DNA of 35,414 bases, from positions 1-35,414 of the forward strand of contig QJNS01000439.1 in assembly GCA_004154925.1 (NCBI GenBank), read 5' to 3'. The notes under the pieces were generated by a model. The model made no database searches, was not told where the DNA came from, and saw only the letters and a program-made list of their open reading frames with translations. A program made the translations under genes and the position numbers. This DNA comes from Monosporascus cannonballus (Eukaryota > Ascomycota > Sordariomycetes > Xylariales). How positions within the stretch are numbered: the stretch's first letter is position 1; each line of letters opens with the position of its first letter. Below are positions 22,477 through 31,370 of this stretch, piece by piece.

Positions 22477-25020
22477 ATGCCTTTCGACTTCAAGGCGTAC
22501 GACGCAAAATGCAACGGCTTGACGCCGGAAGAACTCCAACGGGAATGGCAACATTATACGCGCCTTATCTCCGGCGCCTCCACGTCCACGGCTGTCTCCG
22601 GCATCGCTATGCCCTTCACAATGGGAGTCTCTACAATTGGTGTAGCGATGGCTGCACCTGCGATCCATAACGCACGCAAGAAACGAGAAATCATTGAGAA
22701 ACATCTTCAGAAACACGGCACGACCCATGTTACTCGGAAACGCGATGTCGTCGGGAGCATGGCCGTGAGCGGAACTATTGGCATTGTCACACTGGGCGTG
22801 GGCACTGCGGGCGCCGATGCGGTGGCCACTGCCGGGGCCGAGCACGGGATTTCCGCTGTGGTGGAGAACGAGACGGCCATCAAAATCGTTACGCATGCTG
22901 CATTGGACGGGGTGGGGATGGGCATCGAGCATGCTCACACGAGCAACTTGAAGAAGAAGGATGCTGTCAAAGCCTTCCAGGCTGCCGGTGTCTTCCAAGC
23001 CGTTGAGAATGCTAAAGCAGCCGAGGCTGGTTATTCAATCCAGCCTTACAACCCCCAGAACTTCGCTGCTGGAAGCAGCACCGCTCAACTTAGCTCGCTG
23101 CCGCCGCCTCCCCCCTACACTCCTGGAACACAGCAACCCCCTAGCTACTGTATAACCCCGAGTCATGTATACGCATCGGGTCCTAAGTCAGTTGGTACGT
23201 ATACGCAAGATCCACATGACAGTCGGTATGTGGACCCAGCATACACCGGACAGCATCTTTCGCAGCCCTATGACCCAAATCGTGCCCAGTTCCAACAGAA
23301 CACGCCGGCAGAAGGCACTACTACTTCAGGGACTCCCTCTATGCAAGGGGTTTTGGAACCAAATTTTCCCGCACAAACGAACCCGCAAGGTCCCCAGGCA
23401 AATTATAGCATGCTATATGCATCGTCTGGGCCCCTGACCCCAATTCAGCAGCCAAGCCAAGTGCAGAATGATCAGCCTCAGCAGCAACCTCAGCAATACA
23501 CAATTGTTGACTCCCAAACCGCGCGGGAGCTCCCTTCAGGTCAAAACCCAAGCTCCGTGGAGATATATGACATGGAAGCTATGGCAGAATCGCTTCCCCC
23601 GCCAGGAACGGATTCAATTTCACTATGCAAACAGCAGCGTAGTGATAGTATTGTCCGGCGGCCACTAGCAAAGCAGCAGCCCCAAGAGCCCCAAAACCAT
23701 TCTCTCTTGTCCTCCTCGCGACCCCCGCAACATGATTGCAGCTCTCAGTCGCAGACAGTCAGTCATGACACTGAAATCCCACCGCCCCCTATCAATCCGG
23801 CAGGCACCCAATCTCAAGCTGACCTACAGCAGGAGCTCCAGCCCTCTTCAAACTACCAAGCAGACAGGGCAGCTTTGCTGTGTAGCCCTCAGCACTCCCA
23901 GGCAAGCGGATTGTCACAGTACATTGCTCAGTCTCCGCCACAGCAGTGTCCAAGTCCTCCAATACGAGGAATCCAGTTCGATATATCAAGTTTATGCGGC
24001 CCGGATATAGGCGCGCCGCTTACCGTTACGACACAGACTACGGCACCGAATTATGGAGAACACACGACAGCGCCGTCACTCATAACCCAAGAGCAACCAT
24101 GCCGGGAAGTTTCGGGGCCGACAGGGCATGAGAATCCCAAAGCGACCCACGACAATGCTCCGAAGCCAGTTCACCAACAGCACATTGACTACATCCAACA
24201 ACAACAAACAGGGATGTTCGAGGAGAATAGTGATGGCCGTTGGCAACCAGCTCCTCAACGGTACTCTAGCCACGTAAAACAGCAATACATGGGGATGTCT
24301 CAAGGCAGGCAACATATCTATCCCCAAACGAGTCATCAGCAGCACCCTAGCTACATACAGCAGCAAGAAACGGGGGCTACTCAAGGGGGCTACCGGAATT
24401 GTGCACAGCCACATCATCAGCATCATCCAGGGTATATTCAGCAGCAGCAGCAGCAAACAGCAATGTGTCAGGGGGTAACTGGGCACCAGCCACAGCGGCT
24501 CGCGGACCCTACCCAGAGGTACTCGCTTCAACCAGGGTTATATCCAAGCCCTCTTCCTACACCTTCTCCTCAGTTCACACCGACTGTCAGTCAAGGGGTT
24601 CCCTATTTCCCGCCGCCACCTAGACAACCACAAGAGGCTTATTCACCGGCCCCATTTACTTCGCCTCCTCCCCCATCTCCCAGAAACTTGATCCAGCGGA
24701 AGCCAGTTCAACCATCCACGGTAACCCACGTCCAGTATCCACCAGTCTCCATCCCGGAACCGTACCGTCCTGTAGAGATTCCCGCATCGCATCATCGAGG
24801 ACCCCCATTCGCCCAGCAGCAATGCCAACTGGTTAATCCATTGAATTCAAACCCGCAACAGCCGTCCAGCCAAATACACCCTCAGATGTCCGGCTTTCCC
24901 CGAAGTCCACTAACGCCCCCTGACTCACCTCCACCGACCGTTCAGTACACCGGCTCGGGGTATTTCCCGGCGGTAACCAACCACCAGTATCAAAACATGT
25001 ATCCGACGTATCAACAGTGA
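22477..25020 (+). CDS. Pro/Gln-rich protein with Gly/Ala-rich N-terminal domain and PPxY motifs
   Basis: An uninterrupted 847-aa frame. The ATG at 22477 (GACCATGCC) is the first in frame. Residues 1 to about 180 look like a folded conserved domain: an N-terminal helix (TPEELQREWQHYTRLI), a Gly/Ala/Ser-rich apolar stretch at about 30-65, a basic helix with NARKKREIIEKHLQKHG, a second Gly-rich apolar stretch at about 90-115, and an amphipathic part ending in EHAHTSNLKKKDAVKAF. The two apolar stretches could be membrane hairpins; there is no signal peptide. From about 200 to the end the chain is disordered and Pro/Gln/Ser-rich. It carries PPPPPY ending at Tyr214 and PPSY ending at Tyr224, both PPxY ligands for WW domains such as those of Rsp5-type ubiquitin ligases (known of the motif). 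An imperfect repeat lies at about 566-670. Function unknown. Confidence 0.8.
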   Translation: MPFDFKAYDAKCNGLTPEELQREWQHYTRLISGASTSTAVSGIAMPFTMGVSTIGVAMAAPAIHNARKKREIIEKHLQKHGTTHVTRKRDVVGSMAVSGTIGIVTLGVGTAGADAVATAGAEHGISAVVENETAIKIVTHAALDGVGMGIEHAHTSNLKKKDAVKAFQAAGVFQAVENAKAAEAGYSIQPYNPQNFAAGSSTAQLSSLPPPPPYTPGTQQPPSYCITPSHVYASGPKSVGTYTQDPHDSRYVDPAYTGQHLSQPYDPNRAQFQQNTPAEGTTTSGTPSMQGVLEPNFPAQTNPQGPQANYSMLYASSGPLTPIQQPSQVQNDQPQQQPQQYTIVDSQTARELPSGQNPSSVEIYDMEAMAESLPPPGTDSISLCKQQRSDSIVRRPLAKQQPQEPQNHSLLSSSRPPQHDCSSQSQTVSHDTEIPPPPINPAGTQSQADLQQELQPSSNYQADRAALLCSPQHSQASGLSQYIAQSPPQQCPSPPIRGIQFDISSLCGPDIGAPLTVTTQTTAPNYGEHTTAPSLITQEQPCREVSGPTGHENPKATHDNAPKPVHQQHIDYIQQQQTGMFEENSDGRWQPAPQRYSSHVKQQYMGMSQGRQHIYPQTSHQQHPSYIQQQETGATQGGYRNCAQPHHQHHPGYIQQQQQQTAMCQGVTGHQPQRLADPTQRYSLQPGLYPSPLPTPSPQFTPTVSQGVPYFPPPPRQPQEAYSPAPFTSPPPPSPRNLIQRKPVQPSTVTHVQYPPVSIPEPYRPVEIPASHHRGPPFAQQQCQLVNPLNSNPQQPSSQIHPQMSGFPRSPLTPPDSPPPTVQYTGSGYFPAVTNHQYQNMYPTYQQ
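24172..24474 (+). repeat. Degenerate coding tandem repeat (HQQHxxYIQQQ unit)
   Basis: Within the Pro/Gln-rich protein, units beginning HQQHIDYIQQQQ (residue 566), HQQHPSYIQQQE (620) and HQHHPGYIQQQQ (648) recur, with a more divergent copy (SSHVKQQYMGMSQG) between the first two. Each is followed by a spacer ending in a Thr/Gly/Gln segment. CAG/CAA tracts within the units are likely sites of length change. Confidence 0.7.
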
Positions 25021-25736
25021 AACGGATGTAAAGGCGGACAGATAGCGTATGTGTGGGCTCCGAAACCAATTATTCGAGACTTTCAGGTGCCGCCACCAGA
25101 ACGATTACGTGAGTGTACTGATAGCTTTGGGTTGGATATTGAAGGATTGCTGGTGCTTAATCTGATACATGATGACAAAATGTAATATCCTGTCAGTATT
25201 CCTCAAAAGTCAAAGTATGGCAATAGGCCCTGAGTCTGTGATTCAAGAGATCGGGAGCTAGTTTAAAACATGAATGGTAACTTCTAAGGTCTGGCTGACA
25301 GCCTCGAGGATATGCAGCAGGCCTATACCCGCAGCCATGAAAACATTGGCAATGTAAAATAACCTAGGTTAAGCATAGTTACGGAAGGTATTCGTCATGT
25401 CTTGGTATTAGTTTTAGAGATAAGACGTTCGCATTGTAACCAGTTTTAAACACCGTAAGCTAATATATCTATCCTGAGCTGCTCGCGTCTAGGTACGCAC
25501 CGTCTATCATGATGCATCTCTAAGTAACCTGACCCCAGCGACCGGATATAAAAAAAGAACTGAAGCCACCGTTCTACTCAGACGTCTAGGCGAAACAAAT
25601 CGTACGCCTGAAAATGCTTGCTGCTCTGTTCCCACTTCCTCACAATCTGTATGCTGCAGACGACCCGTATTTCGCAAGAAGGCGACCCCTCCGAAAACCA
25701 AAACATGATTCTGCAAAGGGAAGGTTCGAGAATTGT
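25021..25736. other. Convergent intergenic region; no gene seen
   Basis: Lies between the 3' ends of the plus-strand Pro/Gln-rich gene and the minus-strand transporter gene. It should contain both 3' UTRs and terminators. Only short open frames without motifs are present. Confidence 0.5.
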
Positions 25737-27069
25737 TTAGTGATCCTCAACGTCCTCGTCCCGCCCGGGATACATGATGTCTTGGACTATGACCGCCCGG
25801 ATCTGTGAGTAGAGCACGAAACAATACATTAAAAACAAGCAGATCGACATGGCAGTCACAGTCCAAAGGATGGGGGTGCTACCTAGCGCGTTGCCGATAG
25901 ATGCCGTCGCCAGTATGAACCCGGTGTTCGGGAACACCATCGCCCACCAGCCAAGGTGGAAGTATTTAGGCCGCGAGGAAAGAACCGCAATGGCGGCGAT
26001 GAAGAACCACCACAGTGCCAGGGCCCACAGGAACACGGCAACGATGAGGGCGAACGTCCGGATCATCGGCGCATCAGGGGTTCCGTCAAGCTCCACGTCC
26101 AGTTCATCAGGGAGTCCCTTTGACATGCCAATGAGTGCCAAGGCCGTGAACGATGGCGGGCCGGCGTTCATAAAGAGGCCGGGCCGGTGTTCCCGGTTCG
26201 GTAGACCTGCGAGTTATGTCAGCACACAGCGCCTTCAACTGGCTTACTTTTACGAGAAGTAACTAACCCGCTTGCATCAGACGTCCGACCATATGCGAGT
26301 ACATCATCATGGCGATTAGCATGCCCAGCCCCTGACAAGTCGTGCCAGCAGTCACGATGGAAAGGGCATCGAGATGTGGCTGAGTTTCCGCGATGACCGA
26401 AGCGATGGTTCCGGAGAGCATGATGGGAAAGATCGGTAGGATCCAAGTTGGCATCATGGTCTTCAACTCAAAGTTGTGCGCGGCGAAGACGAAGCTATAC
26501 TGCCCGACCGCTACGAAGAGCGTGACTACCACATAACCCCAGAAGGCTGCCTTGATGACCCATGTCGATACCGCGCTATCCTCGGGAAGAGCGTATCGTT
26601 GGGTGCTTGTTATAAGAGTGGCGATGGACAGGAAGAAGGTGGGAAAGAAGAACCCCTCACGAGAGTGTGTGATCGACCTATAAAAGTCACCGGGATGAAG
26701 AAGGAAACGAGAGACCATGGTAGCAGTGATCAATACGAAGATGATGAGGTTCAAGATATAGACGAACATCCCGAAGCCGAGAAGACCAGGGAACTTATGA
26801 GGCTGAACAAATATCAAGAGCGACAGGCCACCAGTACTCATGGATAATGTATACCAAGCCCAAGTGAAATGGTGAACTCGGTCTCGGAATTTCAGCCTAG
26901 GTCGGTCCGGGTCGTATATGTCAATATGACAATGACCTTCTTTGCCTTCATGTATCGTGGGAGCGGGCGAGTTGGCTTGTGAGTCCATGGCATAAACCAT
27001 AGATCGCCCCTCTTCTAGGTGATACTGGTCTGGTTCGGCTGAAGATTGTCTCGCGTTCTGAGAAGCCAT
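25737..27069 (-). CDS. TDT/SLAC1-family transporter (Mae1-like), two exons
   Basis: Exon 1 is 27069-26268 and exon 2 is 26206-25737. The 61-bp intron (26267-26207) has a GTTAGT donor and a GCAG acceptor and splits a Gly codon, restoring MQAG-LPNREHRPGLF. The product is 423 aa. After a polar N-terminus of about 65 residues, ten apolar segments can be counted, as in the tellurite-resistance/dicarboxylate transporter (TDT) family that includes fission-yeast Mae1 malate permease and Ssu1 sulfite exporter. The start of the membrane domain, HHFTWAWYTLSMSTGGLSLL, followed by QPHKFPGL, is Mae1-like, so a C4-dicarboxylate substrate is favoured over sulfite, by inference only. It is a plasma-membrane protein by analogy. 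The acidic C-terminal tail (GRDEDVEDH) faces the cytosol in such proteins. A short tandem repeat lies 150-260 bp upstream. Confidence 0.9.
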
Positions 27070-27222
27070 CTGGGAGAAGCTAAAATCTCTAAAAGGGTGT
27101 GTGGTGTTTCGGTGCGTGCTGGGAGATAAGTCAGTGAGAGAATAGACTCAGACCCGCGGTTCTGTGAATCGCTACACGTTTGCCTAAGAGAAAATCGGCA
27201 AGTTAAAGAGTGCAATGGAGAA

Positions 27223-27332
27223 GTGAATGGTAATGAAAAGTGTGAATGTAAATGAAAAGTGTGAATGTAAATAAAAAAAAGTGTGAATGTAAATGAAAAA
27301 AGTGTGAATGTAAATGAAAAGTGTGAATGTAG
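27223..27332. repeat. Short tandem repeat upstream of the transporter
   Basis: Five copies of GTGTGAATGTA start at 27240, 27259, 27281, 27302 and 27321. They are separated by AATGAAAA-type linkers that vary by an adenine run, giving a 19-22 bp period. A degenerate copy precedes them at 27223. It lies in the presumed promoter of the transporter. Confidence 0.85.
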
Positions 27333-29234
27333 GACAACAGAGAAGTGTTCGAGTCTCTTCTATATTAGGGCACCTTGTGCCAGGAGACCTTGACAGAGCG
27401 AGTGGTGTGTCGGCCATATTGCGCGTCCATTTGTGGCATATGGGCCTTGGTATCATTAGGAGATTGATGCCAAGAAGAAACAAGAGTTTATTATGAAACA
27501 TGTGTGCCAAACACATATACTTGCAAGGAATACTTTGACAGGCGCGGATCTTCGCCGCTAGACTAAGCCCGGATTTGAATCTTTGACAAGTCGTGAGCCG
27601 TGCATGGATTGGGATCTTCGAAGGGCCCTGATTGAGTTGTTGATATTCAGGGAGTGCCGAAAATAAATTGCACCCATTGCACCGGACAAATGTTGTGTAT
27701 TAAGTCTGATATTTATTAGCAAAGCAAAATAATTTCTGGAATAAATACGATTTATAAGGTTTAATCATTGTTGAAGTCTAACTTTAAAATTGATTTTTTT
27801 AAACTTTTCTAAATAATTACCCGTGTTGTCTACTTCACAGAGTGTATTGCTGCTTGAATAAAGCTGCAAACTATTTTCGGCGCCACCTACGTTGAACCTA
27901 CACTTCCAGGGGTATCCTTCATTAGTTACCCCCACGGGTTCCACCCCGACTTAAGTAAAATCTCATATAATTTGTATGGGAATAGATATACTTCGACGGT
28001 TCTGCCAATATTTGCTGCTATTTTTATAGAAGCGAAGATCGATCTTAGCCGAAACGCCGGTTTGTATCCTATATATTTTCTATAGAAGTTTACACATTAA
28101 TCTCAGACGGTATATAGCGTTCCGGTGGAGGTAACTAACGCAGAATACCCCTGTGAGTTGTGTGGTTAAGGGGTCTCGGTGTTGAGATTCCCAGACCCTG
28201 GACTGGCCCACTCCGCCATGATATCAAGTCTATCTAGCATTACTTAGCCGCATACGGGAGCCGCACTATCTAGCACGGGAATTCCCTGTCCGGTCACACA
28301 CTTTCTTACGACCCACTAACCGAAAGTGCGTCAGTTATTTTGATCACAACCTGTCTGTGGTGTTCTCAAAGTCGGAGCAGGCCAGATTACGTATAACAGG
28401 CTGCTCTTATCCGCGTTAAAAGTACTAGGGCGCGTGGTAGGAAGATATAAAGACTTAGAGGCTGCCAGGAGGTAGAGGTAATGGCTCTAGTGCAGGGGTG
28501 CCCACGAAGTCCGGCGCATAAAATCGTCGGAGAATTCTGTGATACGACACATGGATGCGGTATTTGCCTTTTAGATTTCCGTGAAGAGGTTAGGGGGCTC
28601 TTGCTTGGCGATACCCCCTAATATGGAATTGATTGACATGGTGATCGGCCTAACTGTGGGGTCCTCGCCGGGCTTGGCCGGCTGTTGGCTCGCATCAAAG
28701 AGTAGCGAGCAAGGCGGCTCGATGATACTTAGGTTTTATCAGCCTTGCGTCTAGTTAGTCTACATGGTGCGTCGCATTGGCGTTATCAGAGTTGATGAAC
28801 GACATTGTAATGAAGACGCTCCATGCGGCTAGTGCCCTTCGTGAATTAGAGCCTTGAGGTTGACGATCCATGTCCTGTGAAAACTTTTCACGATAAAGCT
28901 GGTGCTTGGGCACCAATCGTAATTAGATTGAGCATTGGGAAGGCATGGTTCTACTGGATAATACAGGGGTCTCTAGAATCACCGTGTAGGTACCAGGAAG
29001 CGGGTGCAGTCTCACTAGTGATTCACTGAGTAGTGATAGTGTGATGGCATCCACATGCCCCCTGTTTAGATGGGTCTGCAACAAGAATCTCTCCGAAAGT
29101 CCAAGGCGGGACATCTAGACTCAACTTCGAGAATAAACACGTATGAACCGATGACTATGGCAGGCCGTCTCGGTCTTATCTTCGCAACTCTACACGGACT
29201 TATGTCAGGATGCCCCATAGCAATGTCCAGATCC
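27333..29234. other. Spacer; AT-rich tract without genes
   Basis: No gene could be supported. From about 27650 to 28130 the sequence is clearly richer in A and T than its surroundings and full of TpA steps on both strands, which would fit an old element altered by repeat-induced point mutation. I found no terminal repeats or transposase remnant. Downstream to 29234 only short open frames occur. Confidence 0.4.
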
Positions 29235-30077
29235 CTACTTCACCAAGAGTTGCTCACGATAAGAGACCCAATCCACCAGGCTCCAGACTCTGGCTATCTT
29301 GCCTTCCCGGAACTGGTAGGTGACGTGCTCAGCGAAATGAACGGGCCGACCTGTAGGTTGAATGTCTCTGATCGCTTTCACTGGAGTGCCTGTGAACTCC
29401 AGTCGCACCGCCACACGTTGGGCCTCCTCGTCGGCGATTAATGTGTGGACACCGAAGTTGATGTCAGGAATCGCTGTGATCGCGTCTTGCATTAGCTGGC
29501 GGTAGTTGTCTAGCGCCAGGGCCTTGTTGTTATGGAGCACCTGCGGATGGCGGAATATCGGGAGTTTGGACTCCATTGTCCGTTCGTTGATGCAATCGAT
29601 GTATTCTCTGTAAGTACTCTCTAGATCACAACTTGGTCTGGTGCCCCCAAATCCATCTGGTTGTTTGCTAATGAAATCTGGTGCGTAATCGGCTGTGGAG
29701 CCTAAGAGCTGATGGTGAATCGCATCCCGATTCGCTAGCGCGATGATCTTCGAGAGTTTTCCGTCAACAAACCAGTTCAGACGTTGTTCCATGAACTGGA
29801 CAGTTTTGCCCGTGGCGTCGAAACAATCAGCGACCTTCGATGGCTTCCACTTCACGAGGACGGTTGACGCAAGACGTTAAGTCTTTTCATCCATTGTTAC
29901 TGCATCTAAGATGATCTCAGAGATACCGCTTTTCCTCATCTCAGCGGCGTAACTTCCAGAGTTGTGTGCTCTGCCATTGACCTCACAACTTTGGTGCATG
30001 TATCGCGGGAGATCTTCCCATCTTCCTTCATTGAGGCATCCGACAAGAGACTCGTAAACTGACCTGATGATGGCCAT
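29235..30077 (-). pseudogene. Double SnoaL-like (NTF2-fold) protein gene with one in-frame stop
   Basis: One reading frame of 280 codons from an ATG at 30077 to a TAG at 29235, broken only by a TAA at 29879-29877 (codon 67). It encodes two SnoaL-like domains in tandem. Domain 1 runs from SVYESLVGCLNEGRWEDL to LANRDAIHHQL; domain 2 from STYREYIDCINERTMESKL to WSLVDWVSYREQL. The two align over their length, for instance GKTVQFMEQRLNWFVDGKLS with GRPVHFAEHVTYQFREGKIA. SnoaL-like proteins include polyketide cyclases and hydrolases, but many have unknown substrates. The stop falls in a conserved strand of domain 1, where domain 2 has Gln encoded by CAA. An alternative is a weak 51-bp in-frame intron (GTAACA donor, AAG acceptor) removing the stop and that strand. 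Without splicing or readthrough the main product would be 66 aa. Confidence 0.7.
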
Positions 30078-31370
30078 ACTGTTTTGCGGTTGTAGTGATT
30101 AGCGACCACCTCGCACTGCCGCGGGGGGAAACCCAAAACAAATTGCTCTAGAAATATACTCCTTACACGCCAACCACCATGGAGACTCTGGCAGAGAAGG
30201 GCGTTGAGGACTGTTGAAGGGCGCAATTTTGATCGACGACTAGTGGATGATCGGGTTTTAGCGTTACCCACCTACAGACAAGGGTTTATTTTTATCTCGA
30301 AACTTTCGTTCAGTTTCATGTTTTATTCTCATTGCGGTGTACCACGTCTATCGTCCTCTTTCAAGAATGAAAAACAAGCAACATGGTGTATTGTACAACG
30401 GGGAGATGCTTCGTAAGACAGGAAGACAGCAAGGGAAACGGCCGCTCGTAGATCTTTTCTGGAGCTGCTTGCTTAGAAGTACCAGGAACCATAGTACAAT
30501 ATTTTATATGGCCAAGCCCTGGGCCGAAGCCTTGGCGACGGCCGGGGCCGCGGAATAAGACCGAAAACACGCGAGATGACATGGGAGAAAGTGCCTGGTA
30601 GTAATAACTTATAAGGCAAATGCCGCGAGAGGAATGGAAGACACGGCCAGCCAAGCTTCAGCCACGTTGATGTCCATACTCTAAATGCGGATCCCTCTAG
30701 ATATGGTTAAAGAAAATCATAGCAGCTGCACGGCCGACACCACGTGCTGGTTCCCGTTACATGGCTTGCGCCACAGGACACTTGCGTATTGTCATCTTCC
30801 ATCACGGGCCAATAGGCATGTGGACGGCATGGCGATTTTGAGGTATAGCTTGGCTAAATTGAGAGATAGCGTGGTCTTACTACCCGGGCTCGCTCCGGAG
30901 AATATTGGTAGTGCACCCATCCATCTCCCACATTGGACCCAACCTTACATAAACGTTCCTACATAACTGGCGATTATATAAACAAGATTTTGATGACGCA
31001 AGTTTTCCCTGCACCGTATTGGATAACCGAAGCTGGCGATCAGCGTTACGATTTTTGTAGCTTTCTACGATTTTTCGGGGTTAAGCTAGGAATAATATAT
31101 GTATGGTCACTGATACGCCCAACCTGATCAGCTGTCTAGGAGTTCAGAGGTTGCCAGTACATCCACCGCTAGCCTTTCCTATGCTAAGTGTCGGCAGCTG
31201 TGGTGATTTGAAAGGGCGTTGAAAGGGCTTTGATAGGTGGCTCTAGGTTTGTAGGAACAAATAAGCCAACAGACTATATCAGTCAGGAGAATCCCACTCT
31301 GTAGCTAGTCCCACAGCACCCCCCATCAGTTTGCACACACAACCAAAAGAATTGCAACGATCTGCCGACA
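30078..31370. other. Spacer between carboxylesterase and SnoaL-like gene; no gene seen
   Basis: Should contain the promoter of the SnoaL-like gene next to 30078 and the 3' flank of the esterase next to 31370. Open frames on both strands (for example 30685-30966) lack family motifs. Confidence 0.5.

Noticed and set aside
28150..28215. Stretch with tRNA-Ser-like box fragments (GTGGTTAAGG and TTGAGATTCCC)
   Set aside because: The spacing is too short and no acceptor or anticodon stems could be paired, so it is not a tRNA gene.
29827..29930. Recovery of the SnoaL stop by A-to-I mRNA editing
   Set aside because: Known fungal stop editing turns UAG into UGG; one A-to-I change of UAA gives another stop, so it would not restore the frame.
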